Of a stretch of 64,000 bases of DNA, positions 1 through 13,900 are shown one piece after another. Where the stretch lies: the NCBI GenBank assembly GCA_034620365.1, contig JAQGEQ010000299.1:1302001-1366000 (forward strand), given 5' to 3'. Both the position numbers and the translations under genes were made by a program. The notes under the pieces were generated by a model. It did no database searches and was not told the DNA's origin. It worked only from the letters and a program-made list of their open reading frames with translations. Position 1 is the stretch's first letter, and each line of letters starts with the position of its first letter. This stretch comes from Pegea sp. RAD2-039 (lineage: Eukaryota > Chordata > Thaliacea > Salpida > Salpidae).

Positions 1-1968
1 AAAATAGACGTGTCTTGACATCTATGGTGAACGCCAAACTACTTAGCAACAGACTGTAGTGGTTAGATTGCCACGTAGAGTTACTGGAGCATGTAGCAAC
101 TAGCTCGATGTTGACAACTTTTGTTTTTCTCTCGCTTTCACCTACATTTCTTTTTTGCTATATTCTCTCTTTCAATTTCAACGATATGCTGTTTGTTTAC
201 TTAAATTGGCTGATAAGAAAAAAACAAATGGAAATATAAACTCAGTTTGCTATACTTTTGGTGATTTATTCATAAATTAGTTTTTTCTGCATTTTATAAA
301 GGCGTTTGAAGTATGTCAATATATTGCTATAAAAACCGTTAATTGTTCCAACAACTAAACTAACATGAAGTGATTTCCGAGTTTCAGCTTTTGTGAGTCA
401 AGCTCATAATCTTACTATTTAAACATAAAGATTCTTCTAAAAACCAAACGATTTTGTTGTTAGCAACAATGTTTTCTTTTACTAGAATTAATTCTCAACT
501 AAAAATCTTTCATCTTTTTTCTTAAAAGAAGATCACGCCTAAAAATTAAATGATTAAAACTTAAAAAAAACAGTGAATCCGTAAAGGTAGCAACTTGAAC
601 AAGCTTATCAATCAAACTACATCTTACACTGCTTGTCTAAGGAACTTTTCTAAGAACTTTTGGTTGTATACAAAGTCATAATGATTAGTAAAACGATTAA
701 GAGTCTACAAAATAATATATTACCTTGACAGTTGATAGTTAAAATAAGTTGCTTCGTTGTCATGACGAATACAAGTTTGACAAGTTAAGACACGAAAACC
801 AAGCTTCTTATTATGAATAATATTGTACCCTATTTAAAACTACTTAATACGCTTAAGGCTAAAACAATCATTGAAATCATAAAATAAATTAGAAAATTTC
901 TTAAGATTTATTTTTAGCCACTGGGAAGAACATCTTCTTGTGACGCAGTCTTCATTACTAAATCTGTAAAAAATTACACACCTTTAGATTAACTTAGTCA
1001 TCCTTCAAACTTTATGATAAATCTATTTAAGAGCTCCTAATCCTAATCCTGTGTCAATTTTTCTATTTTTATAGATGAAGACTGCGTTCTCTAGAAAGCG
1101 TCTATAAATCCTGACGTTAGTTTTTTATATCTTAAAAACAATTTAAAAATAAATCCCTTTTCAAATTCTTGATGTATATTATAAGTTCATTTGTTGAATT
1201 TTTTTCTTTCAGCAAACCGTAATCTACTTGATCGTTTATACTTAAATACTTGGCATAGTAAACCAGCAACCGTCAATTTCAAGTGACACAAACTAACACT
1301 AGCTTATTGAGACGTTAAAAACTCTGAAGCAAAAGTAAATACAGAAACATGACAAGCCACTGTTTGGCACTTATTTGCTATCTAATCTTTCACTTCTACA
1401 ACTCTTTATAGCTCAAATAAACAAGAAGCCTAGTGAGGAGCTCTTTAAGTAACAGAAAGATTTGTTGTTGACACATAATATCAGTTCTCTTTAGTACTTC
1501 TTAACTAAGAGAAAGTAACGAAAAGCTTTTGACGGATGTAAAAAATCTTGTGGATACCTTCAGATTCAATTAAATTAGTTTGAACAGTTTTATGAACTAA
1601 GGATTGCTCGTCAACGGTTAGTATAAGTGGTACTTAAAATAATGGACATAATTTAAAAATTCCAATATAAAAAACTTCTTTTGGATCAGTTAGCTGATCT
1701 GCCTCGGGTAATAAAATAATATACTGAAATAAATTCCTAAATATTTGATAAACTTTTAATGGAAATACTTCTTAAAAATAAATGACTTTGAAAGCTTTCT
1801 TTCTTGCTAATACATAAACTTAACTTGAACTAAACTTTCTGTTTGCTCAATAAGAGATCACTCTTTATCAGCCGATACCATCTTCATGCCCTCACTCTCA
1901 GTCGTCTAAGTCTTGAATGAAACTAAAACGTCTTTCGGGACAATATCAGTTTCCAGCCTTAACTACAT

Positions 1969-1993
1969 CGCCACAGTGATTCGCCACAGTGAA
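1969..1993. repeat. Short tandem duplication of a 12-13-mer
   Basis: The motif CGCCACAGTGA occurs twice, back to back, separated by two bases, inside one of the higher-GC pockets of the desert. There is no sign of a function, and a chance replication slip is the simplest reading. Confidence 0.5.
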
Positions 1994-4900
1994 TGGACCA
2001 CAATGCTCCGACCTTTTGTCTTGGTTTGGTTGAACAAGTTCAATTCAATTGTGCAAAAACGCGTCGTTAATATTATTGCAACGCCATTGAGCTCGAGCCT
2101 AGGCTTGTCGTTTTCTTATTAGATATTTTTTCTCCAAACTTTCTCTCGTATGCGGTTTAGGTACGTAACAACGACATAAGACTTATGAGTGGAAAGAATA
2201 ATAAAACAAGTGGAAACATATTTCCTTTTTACTTAATCCTTTCATACAAGTTTAAACCTGAATTGACAAATTTGGTTCCTGTTTTAATATGACCAACCTT
2301 GTGGTAATGACGCCGATTTGTTGTTGTTGTCATGTCGTTATTGACATTGTCTTTTTAGAGATTTGTAACTTAGTTTGAAAGTGATTTAAATCATATTATT
2401 TCTAATAATATTTATTTGGCTAAAGTCAAATTGTTGACTTTATGTTATTTTCGTTTTACTTTTAGTAAAACGTTATTTTGTTTCCAACTTTAAGTATAGA
2501 ATAATACAAAACGAGCAAAACAATGTTAGTTTATCTTCATTTTTTCAAACAAAGAGTTTTCTTTCTGGAAATTAATCTTAAAATCTAATCTCAGGTAGTC
2601 AAGCAATTTTATTGCTTTAATGAGAAACTTTCACAAATTATTTACATCAATTTTTTAATGAGTTTATAGACAGTAATCCCAAATGTTCAAATTATTTTAT
2701 CTAGAAACTATTATGATATCTCAGTATTAAATATCTCAAATTTATAAATCAGATGTTCTTAAACATTTAAAACTTTCGCTTCTGGGATAAGCACATATCA
2801 AGAGCTTTTAATATTATAAAAATAATATCAATTATTTCTATAAAGATACAATTGGCTGGAGAACTTTTTGAACTGATTAAAAGCTACTTAAAACCACTCA
2901 AAAACCATTAAAGTTTCACAAATAAACATCAGACTAAAGGCTATTTGCTGCAATCTTTTGAGGTAGAGATACAGACATTTAATTAATGCCAAAAAAGACA
3001 ATAATTCAGCGGCGAATCAAAGACAAAAAAATTGTAAAAAAAGTTCTGCAAAAAAGTTGTTGGTTCACAAGACGAGACTTCTAGCACCAATTGTATAAAC
3101 TTTGATCGCTGTACTTACTTGAGATAAAAGCTTTTTCGATCAAAGCACATAGGATATGCAGCGAAAACATCTAAGAAGTTTTCAAATCATTTTCGTTAAA
3201 TATTCAGATGCCTGGTCCACAACAGCTTAAGTACGGGTCTCTATTACTCAGCGACCAGTTTATAGAGAGAGGCTACACTCTACTTTTAAATCTGCGAGAA
3301 TAGCAGTTTACGCACGGCTTGTCTTGCCCGTGAAAAGTCATTTAGAAATCGGTTCGCGCGTTTTTAGGTTTGTCACGCATGGTTGGAGATTGAAAAAAAA
3401 AACGTAAATGCAATTTTTATAAGCAGTCTTATTTTTATAGGATGTTTAAGGTTTAGGACTTAATAGTGGTCTGCAGGTTTATTTACCATTTTATTAAAAC
3501 TAATAAAATCCAAAAATTAGAAAAAACAGCAAATAAACCGAATATAGTTTTACAAATAGCAGATAAAACACAAGATTAAAACATATGCCATAAATTACTA
3601 AACCTTTCAGTAAAATCTCAATAAACGTGAATAAATCTAAACTTTACAAGAAAATGAACTTGAACAAGTCGTTTATTTACAACTAGATTAGAAAAAAAAC
3701 TTATCCAAGAAAAAAGAGTCGTTTCGATAACAGCTTGTCTGACTCTAGACCGAGGCTACTAAAAATAATTATAATTACGTCACTAAAATTGCCACCTTTA
3801 TGTACTTACTGACAGCAGTTTGTCAAGTTTACTCCATTCGTCTTTTTTTCTTTTTCCCCTTTATTTTGAAGCTTGTTTTGCTTTTCTGTTTCTTTTTCAT
3901 GTAACAAGCCTTTTGTCAATACCAGAGTTTCTGATTTAGCTTGCTGATAAATGTAGCTTTTATGGTGTAATGCATCAATGCAGAAATTGATTCGGCCTTG
4001 GAGCTAATAGCCAGAAATCTTTGACCCGTATACAAGCGCGTGACTCGTAAGTAGTTAAGAGCGGTGTTGTTTTTGATTGTGACATAATCTCTAATGATTG
4101 TGAAGCGTTTGAAGCTTGCATTTCAACAGTTAAAGTTGTGATCAGTATCTGACCACAAAATACTTTTCAGAGAGATTCTTGAAACAGTAAAAAATTTCTC
4201 TATGGTCTGATCTTGTAAATATTAAAGTTTATGTTTAAAAAAGCGAAAAAAAATTTTGTAAAATATAATTGAAGAAATTTTTATCAAGTGTTCATATGAT
4301 AAGCAAAAAAGTATGCTTTATTAAAACTTTTAATTAAAAAATAGTGATGACAAAACCAATATTTTTATACACTCATGCTATTATGATATGTTCATTATGA
4401 TAACATTATTACTAGTATGTATTCATTATACTATTATATAATTATCAGTAAAGAAAATAAGAGAATTGAATTCATTTGAAAAATAAAGCTTTTTGAAATT
4501 AAGTTTCATTGTAATATGTACGGATAAAAGCTTTTTTTACATCATATTTTCAGACAAAATTTGTGTGGGTCAATTTTGCATATAAAGAATAGTTCATCTA
4601 CAATAGGCCTTTTTATAAAAAAACAAAGTGAGTTTTTGGATTTTTTAATAATGTTATTTGTAATTTGTTAAACAACAAGAGGATTTAAGATAAGAAGCAA
4701 TTTACAAGTATAGTTGTTTCTTAAAAAAGAAAGATTAAGTTTGACAAAATCTTACCATACAACCGCTAGAAAATTATGCTTATACAAAATTATTATCTTT
4801 TTTATTTAAAAAGTGAGATATAAAGCAAGTTTTTTTTTAATGTATGCATCAATTGATAGGTAATTCGTTTCATTGTTAAAATTAGTCATTTTATATAAAA

Positions 4901-7900
4901 TGTTTTTTTTGTAGTCTGCATATTTTCTGTCCACTCATTGCTCAATGTAATGAAAGATTTGGAAAACCTTTTTTACAGAAGATTTTGTTCCATAAACTTT
5001 ACATGCAAAAGCAGTTTTTGTTAATATCAAATAATAGTTTTAAAAACACACATTTCAATACAAGTTAGAAAATTAAAAAACCTTACATATAAAATCACTT
5101 AAAATTTTCTAAAAATAACTTATATTTAAACGATTTTGAATCATATTTTTTAAATGTTATCTTGTTTGGCATAAGCGATAACAAAAATTGCTTCTAGCAC
5201 TATTTGACCATTGCAAAAGTTGTTTAAACATTTTTTATGAAATATATTATTTAATTTGACTAAGAAAAACTTGTGGACTAAGATATATGTGATATACCAC
5301 AAGAATACATTGTTTCTAGTACAATGTTAATTGATCATTGCATCATGTAAGTATATTGTTACAGTATGTAGAGGATAACTTTTCAGAGAAAGATCTTATG
5401 ACATAAAAAATGAAGGAAATTTTAACAAGAGTAAAATTTCAAACAAAAGTTTGTAAAAAAAGAAAATCACAAAAATAAATTAACAGTTGTATAAAATAAA
5501 TTGATTTTAATCATTCTATCATTAATAAATTAGATAACTTTTAACATAGCTTAATTAGTAGTTAATAAAATAGAAAGTATAAAATTATCGTAAAAGCAGA
5601 TGATCACAAAAATTATTAATCAGAAAAAAAAGTTTTTATGTATTTGAGTCAAATATATCAAATTAAAAAACTTTCCTAGAGAAATAAGTTCAAAACATAT
5701 ATGGTTTAGATCGTAAAAGCTGTGTCATATAATGACAAGGAAAAAGATACAATATTAATGAAGAAAATCTTTATTTGTTTAATTCAATTTATTTCAACAC
5801 ATCTATAGATTCTCTTATAACACTTTAGTGGTACCTTAGCAAACGTACTAAAGATATTTTTTACTTATCGCTAAAATTAGTAAGAAAAGAATAAAGGGCA
5901 CCATTTCATGACGCGATATTGAAATGTATGCTTTTTAACAAAACTCATGAAAAGAGATGAAACACAACAAAGATTTTATCAGTTAAGTAAGGTTGTTACT
6001 TAATGCTGTTACATTTAAATGACATCTAAAATTTTTTTCTGTTTTAACATAAAGAAAATTATGTCAGTTAACAAAGAATTTGTTTCAATAAAAAAAACTT
6101 AATACTATCTGGTGAGGCCCTTATAAAAATTTTAAAATGAGATGAATGGCCAAGTTTTTATGTCTACCAATAAGCAAACTAAAGTTTTGTTGAAACAATA
6201 AACTTAGTTGATAAAACATTAATGGAATCATTGTATAGTTACAAAGCAGATCACATAGCTTCTGCTTATTAATAGTTTAAGACTTCAATGAAAAAGTATT
6301 TCTCAGATTGTCAAATATAAAATAAACAAACTGTAATCTGAATCAAAAATTTAAACTTATTTTTTCTTTGTTTTTTTATACTCTTCAAACACTTAGTTTA
6401 CAACAAGTAACCACCTAAGGCTATTCAAATTTCTAAAAACATATATTTATATACATTTGTTGATTCAAATTCTATAATATATAGAAAATCATTCAAAGTA
6501 TGTCTAGCAGCAAGAAATGATAGTGGATAATCCAATTCCATCACTAATAAGTCCTCTTGCTCAAACTTACCATCTTTCACCAGTTTCATTTACAGATGGT
6601 TTATAGATAAAAACAATTAAACATACTATTAATATCGTAGAGAATCACGGCTTTAAGCAGGAAGAGAAGAAATGGTTTTCCTATGAGCCAAAAGTTCCTC
6701 TTCACGCTCAGCTGGTTACAACCAATCAGTCTTTGACAGTGGCATGTTTGAGATGATGATATGCTAGCCAGCTGCAAGTAACATAAAATTGGTTGGAAAA
6801 TTCATATGTTTTGTGACTATATTACCACGTGCAATTTTTTTCTATTTACTAACAGGTGCTCTAAATCATTTAAAAACTTATTCTAAGATCTTTTTTAAAC
6901 AGGTGTGCTTAATTCTAGTTAGAAAAAACTTGGTTAGTCTGTCTAAAGAATAAAAGCTTTTTTTAATTTCTGTTTTCGCCCAACACAGTTTTTACTAAGC
7001 AAGATAATTTCAAACAATAGTTTCTCGAAATTTTGAATCAATTTTACTTTTTTCAACTTAGTCATCCACTTATGAGCTGAACAACTATCGATTGTTATTA
7101 TAAAACTTGTTTCAACTCAATTTTTCGCTATTAACTCTTTATTGAGTCTTCTAATTTTTTCAACTGGAATACTTGAAATTTTTGACACTTCAAACTTTAC
7201 TGACTAAAAGCAAAGCTTAGCTTTTAGGGTAAAGAGAATTTAAAAATGAGTAAATTAAAATACAACTAAAAATAAATAATTTAATCTATTTGAAAACAAG
7301 ATGATTTTCTCAGATGATGGAATTTTCTAGTGATGTCTTACTTAATCTTGTTGTATATTTATTAGATATTTGAAAAACTCATAATTCTTGAGAAATACAA
7401 ATTGTAAGAAGACAGCAGTATGCCTTAAATAGTTCTTGAGTACTAAACGGTTAGAAATTAAATGTTAGCTCTACGTTAAGTTAACAGCCTTAATGATTAT
7501 AGAAACTTGATAATAAATTGTTTTTCGTATAAGACTATTGATAAATAGTTCAAAAAAAGCTTTTTAGAAATTTTAATAAATATAAAGTTAGAAGAAAAGA
7601 CTTTTGAAAGTTTAAGGGTTTAGTGCTGTCAAAATTCAGTTTCTTGAGAGTTAGTCAGGTTTGTTGTGATGTTTGCAAGTTTCATTCAAGCATAAATCCC
7701 TTTAAATAAACAACATCAGCAAATAGAAAAAAAACTGTTTGAATCTTTTTAACATATACTCATCACTGTAATCAACTCTACAGCAAAAAGAGTTTGCCCT
7801 TTAACTTTTATTAAGTAGTTAAAAAAGCCATAATTGGTTACTACTGACTTGATGCCTAATTCTTAGTACGCTTTTGATCTAAAAATTAGTTCTCTTGAAC

Positions 7901-10499
7901 ATATTTGAGTATTTAATCTAAAATATAACAGCTTGTTAAACATTAATTGATCATCATTTGCTGATAAGCATTCTTAAAACTACACGCCATTATAATGTAT
8001 TTTTTCTTTAAAATCGACACATTATTGATATTATAGGCTTTCGCAAGAATTGTGTATTTAGAAAATTATACAAATAACCTTTCAACTATAAAGTAATAAA
8101 AGTAATATACAGTTAGGCATTTTTGCTCAACAGTTCAAACTACTTTAAGAAATTATAAGACTTACGAACTTTATATGATTAATGTCGTCATGTTTTAATG
8201 TATAACATGTGTTTTTTAAACTAAAATATGTCTTCAAGCTACTAAATGTTAGTCTATTTCTTATACATAATACATAATAACAACAAACTTTAATTTTCTT
8301 CATTAGTATCTCAGTAGTAATTAAGTCCATTAATTTTTTGTATAAAATATAAAAACAAAAATATTATGAAGTTAGAATTATATAATTAGCTTTTATTAGC
8401 ATCTGTAAGAGAATAAAGTTGTTATCTTAGCATAGATTATTAACAGCGTCAAATAATTCTTATAAGGTTGGGTAATTTTCTAACTTTATATACTTTGTTA
8501 CAGTCAATATTCAATTGTCTTATTGGGGCTACATACATTGCTGCTAAGCTTCTCATTTTGAAACAATTTTATTGGAATATAATTCAACTTGTAAAAGTAG
8601 ACTTTAAATAAGTTAGATACACCAACTGAAAAATAAAACCGTTTTAAGTACTTATTTGTTGTTACATTTATAAAAGAAAAACAAATTGTTAAAGTATACA
8701 ACAAAATTAAATAGTCCATTTAATTTCCTATAAACTAAATTTATCTAAAGCCATAACTTTTAACTTTTTTATTTTATCTCACTATCGTAGTATTTACAGA
8801 TTATAAATTGCAGCAAAAATGTTATTTTTATAGTGAAAAATTTGTTTGGAGCTTTTGTTCAAAACAGTCTACCTTACAAAAATCAACAAGCTAAATATGT
8901 AAAACCTCAAATTTACCTTTTAAAGAAATCAAACCGCGCCCAATAGAATAACAGCCAATATAGATATTTACTGGATCAAACTTATGCAATTTTCTACTCT
9001 TAATCAGCAATTGACAGTATTTAAAAACAGACTTTTGAGGATTTAAGTCAATTGTGATGCTAATTTAAAATCAAAATTAATTTAGAGAACTGTTAGTTAA
9101 AAGTGGTATGGTTTCAATTTCATATGATAGACAACAACAGAATAAATAACTACCGGCTATTACAAGAGACTTCTGTTGGTTAGTCGTTTAATTTTCACTT
9201 GTTTGATTAAAACAGTTTTAAAGGTCGATGGTTTGCGGTTTTAACAGTTTATAATAAAATATTATTGATTATTAAACGAATTTTTAAACAAATATAATGT
9301 AAGTTTATCAAATTTTAATACCAATTTTATTGTTTTTGATTTAAATTATACGTTTTACTTATTGCTGAAAATGCTTCAATATTTAACTTTCATATTTTTT
9401 ATTGTTAACGGTTTTATGTCTATTCAGTTTTTAAATCAAACTGCAAGTAATGAACTAGTCAAATCTGTTTATTTTGCAGTAAAAATGTTTTGTTTTAAAT
9501 ATTTGTTCAACTTGATTAAAACTTTATATTGCCTTTACAAATCGTATAGGCAAACATAGCATTTTAATAAGCTTAAAACCTATTTAAAAGTTGTTTATTC
9601 AACTGAAATTAAAATGGTTGAAAATTATAAAAATTCTAAACGACTAATGAATGAAAGAATTATCACAAAAGCTGGTACTATTCTTAAAATACTAGTTTTA
9701 CTACAGAACATATTTGTACAACTGTATCTAATGATTTTAAGTTTTAGTAAATAACATTTAGAAAATCTAATCTATTCAAAAATGAACTTTTGTCTTTTAC
9801 CCGTTTAAAATGGATGAAGAAGCAATAAAAAAGTTAGAAATTATAAAACAAAACTCACGATAAATGTTGAAAGTAAGTTTGGACAACTTCAGAATATCAG
9901 CAAGTAACAAAATAATTCTTTAAATCTAAAATAATGAATAGTTTTTTATACGATAAAATATGTAATGAAGGTAACACTAGTTTAGAAATTTAGTCATTGC
10001 AACATAAGCAAAGTATTCATTCAGTAAACAAAAAATCTGAACTAATTAAACTGCCATGAGACTAAAAATCGTTTTCTTTTGTTACAAATCTATATTTCGT
10101 TTTGAAAACAGTCCACCTGAAAACAAAGTATATTTAATCTCTCGCTTTTGTTACATTAGTTCAATTTAAACAAAAAAGCTAACTGAATCTGTAATAACAC
10201 CAACAACACTTTCACATTACTATGACCACTTTGGATGGCAACCCAGCTTGCTACCAACCACAACTGATACTCTAAAAAAACTTGACCGATACTGAAGCAA
10301 ACAGATTTCTTGCATTCACAAAAGAGCTTTTTTCTTTTTTTCTTTCTTCAGTGTTGCGTTTTTTGTGTCTATGTGTGTGTGATGCTGTCATGACCTTGCA
10401 TTCAACATACCTAGAAAAAGAAATGTCGATTTTTGTATCATCTCACTCTGTTTGCTTTTGTTTGTCAACGAACAACAGGTGCTAACTTGACGCTAAGCG

Positions 10500-10980
10500 A
10501 CGCAAATGAAAAATAGTCACGAGAGAAGCGCGTGCATATAAAGCACACCCACACTATGGCGTTTCTAAGCACACGTGCATCTACCTGGCAACAAGCTGTT
10601 GGAACAGTGAGAGAAAGTGTTTCTTTCAGTCTAACCTTATTCAAATACTTCCAAATTGTTTACTTTGTATTCTGACGTGAGCGAGCTGGACATGATATCG
10701 CTGGCCCGAACCTGTTAGCTAGGTCGTAGTTGCCAGGGAAGCGGACAAGACCTAGGCTCGTTCTTTCATCACATGCGTTACACAGCAGATCGAAAGGGAA
10801 CAATAGAAGGAGACGGTTTCCATGAGCAACACCGTGGTGATAATCAGTTGAGTTTCCAAGTGATGACATATCATTATCTTTCTTTGTTCATCTCACCGGA
10901 TGAGATAACTTCCGTTTTACAACTCATTGCTCTTAATGATCAACTTCCGCTGACAAGAAGTCCTTGAAGATGAAATTTCA
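10500..10980 (+). other. Higher-GC pocket with TATA-like site; possible promoter or first exon
   Basis: Over about 480 bp the sequence is much less AT-rich than its flanks. A TATA-like CATATAAAG lies near 10533-10541, flanked by GTGC and GCAC. About 230 bp downstream a frame of 64 codons opens at 10773 and closes at 10967. A 69-codon frame runs the other way over 10869-10660. I recognise neither product, and no spliced partner exon is evident nearby. A promoter with a 5' untranslated or first coding exon of a gene with a long first intron is possible. A conserved enhancer or old repeat is equally possible. Confidence 0.25.
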
Positions 10981-13900
10981 TTTCATACTGTTGTGTCAGT
11001 TTATCAAAGACTTTTTTAATTGTCACTAATTTAAAGATGTAGTTGTATTTGATGTCGGCTTCAGTAGACTCATAAGACTGTTTGAACATCTCTGGTAAAC
11101 TATTTGTCTAGCTTTAAATGACAAGACGTTTTCTTCGCAATATGTAGACAGTAAATACAAACATCAAATAAAATCGTTTACGCTTTCAATAACTGAACAG
11201 TTTATTACAAACTTTGATGTTGTCACAAACAAAGTAGAAGCAGTCTGCTGCCGAGCTTCAAAAAAGCTTGTGGTGTCTAGCTTCAGAATAAATTCCTCTT
11301 TAAGATTTCGTAAACGAAAAATCTAAAGTAGCTTCACGTAGACCAAGTCTGCAGTCTAAATAAGAATATTAGGAGCAAAACAATTGACTGTCAATCTGTA
11401 AGCCACAAATCATTGAATTCACTTTAGGGAAACTCCCTATTATGAAAACAGTTATTTTAAAAACCAATAATTTACTAAATATTAATGAAAAATCATCGAT
11501 TGTAGAGGATTATTGTGTGAATTTTTTTTTATCTGCATCACCTCTCTCGCATACAAGATTAATAATTTGAAATAAGTCTGATCAACAGCCTACAAACATC
11601 AAAGGATAGTAAGAGGAAAAAACTCTTTTTACTGCGACATGATTGCCTATAATGGATAGAGACTTCAATAAATTGTGGTTGCAGCGAAAAGCTCTACCTT
11701 CTAATATTGTGAACAATTTAAGATCATTTGATTTATATTTGTGAATGATGAGGAATAATTTTGAGTCGCACAGATAATGATTATCATCCATAAAAGTGAT
11801 TTTCAGCAAATTAATAAAGTTTTAATGATAAAAAATCTAATGACTTCATACTTCATCAATTTTATTCAATAAATTGACTCAATGATGAAATTTATCTTTT
11901 AAGATTTTAAGATTATAAAATTGGGCACCAAACTAAAAACTTAATCATTCATTTAGAGATTGAAAATAAGATTAAATGATAAATTCAAAATATTGCTTCA
12001 TATTTTTTTATAACTTTTATAGTAAACTTACTTGAATAATTGATAATTAACTAATAAAAGTAAGTATATATATAAACTATTTTTACTTTAATTTATGCTT
12101 TTTATCAATAAATATAAGTTTACTAATGATTTTTAGGAATTTTAAATAGCAAAAATATTAATTTTTAGAATTTTCAAGATTTTAAGAACGATAAAAGATT
12201 TTTTCTAACCTTTTTACGAGGCTGATTTGAACATTTCTTGAATTAAAATACTTTTGTGTAATTTTAATAACTATTTTTAAATTGCTTGGCGGATGATAAA
12301 GTCCTTATGACGTAATTACTTCCTTTTGAAACCTTCATTTGAACTTACCTTCTAATACTTCAGTGAAACTTTGAATTAAATGTTTTGCAATATTTTCAAT
12401 GCAAATTATTATTGAATTTTAAAAAGTTTCAAATGCATTTGTTAATACATAAATATAAATGATTTTATACCATAAAAGATATTTATAGAATAACTTTTAA
12501 TTAACACTAATTATAATTGCAATTAGTTAAACCCAGAAATTCAGAGCAATCATTTGATTTTTCATTGATCTTCTAAAAACAAATTGAAAGTTTAGAGCAG
12601 TTTGCAACAACAATATCGTAATACTTTGTTTTTTATTTACTCTGTAGTTAAAAACTTTATGTTTTAGCAGTGAAAGCGTTCAAAAGTTAAAACAACATTC
12701 AACTAACTTCTATGAATTAAACAATAGAATTTTTAGCAAGTATTTTACTTATCCCAAAAAAGATTTTGTTTAGATTGTAATTGCTCGAAATTAAAAAAAA
12801 TCGATAGATCATTTTGTGTAACAAACACCTAAATATAAGATTTTGTACTGCAACAGCATTTAGAAGTTTTATATTTAGTTAGGATTAGGTTATTTTAGAT
12901 AAGCTACAACTTTTATTTAAGATAAAAATATTGTAAGATACATTCGTGTGGTGAGCAATTGTTAATCAAACTAAGTTAAATGCTAAAAATTGAAATAAAA
13001 ACGCAGTAGCAAATATTGATACAAATATAATTTGTTTGTATTCTATAAAGGCTATCTTTTGTAAATGCTGTTAAAACAATAAAGAATTAAACCGTTATTA
13101 TTAGTTGATAAAATAAATTTCCAATAAATTTACTAATTAACTCGTAAAATTGATTAAGAAACTAACAAGGTTATATTGGTTTATCTAGAAATTGAATAAG
13201 AAACTTATTCGCTAACAAATAAATGTCACAGCTTAAAACATCATTTTAAATCAAAGTTGCTTATGCAAAATGTAATCAGCTTTAGTCGCAACTCTGTAAA
13301 GAAAAATTAAAATTTTTAAATCAACTGTATTTTAACTAATTAGTTTAGTTCTAAAAATTTTTCTTTTATTAAATTTTTAGAAAATGTTTATTCGGAAGCT
13401 TCTGAACAGTTTTAAAGTAAATAATTGTTCAGTTTCAGCTTTCAGTTTTAAAATATTATAGGAGAAATTTAAAAAATATAATATAAAAAAAAGCACTAAG
13501 AAGCACCATACAATAAATCAATAAAAGTTTTTATTATTACTTGTCCAATAGAAAAGATAATTTTAAAAATTGCAAATTGTTACAATCAGTTTCTTTATTT
13601 CGATAATATAGTACTTTAATAAGAACAAAGCATACTATTATATTCAGAATTTTTAATTTTAAAAACAGCTGAATTTATTTCAAATTCTTTCACAGTTAAA
13701 AGCCGAGTTTATTCGTCTTTCTAATTTCAAATTCACTGAGTAAACTGAACAATTATTTATATTATTTATAAAATTTAGTTACTGAAATATCAGCTATATA
13801 TTCCAAAATCACTTAAAACCTATCAACTTTTCATCAGCTAGTAAATTCGCAAATAAAAACTTTTATTTTACGTTTAACTTTTATGTTATAGAAATTTGAA

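Noticed and set aside
1913-2122. 69-codon open frame in a GC-richer pocket
   Set aside because: No family signature, no splice partner and no neighbour context; not enough to call a gene.
10660-10967. Overlapping open frames on both strands read as genes
   Set aside because: Both are short, mutually overlapping, and unrecognised. The pocket is described, but no CDS is called.
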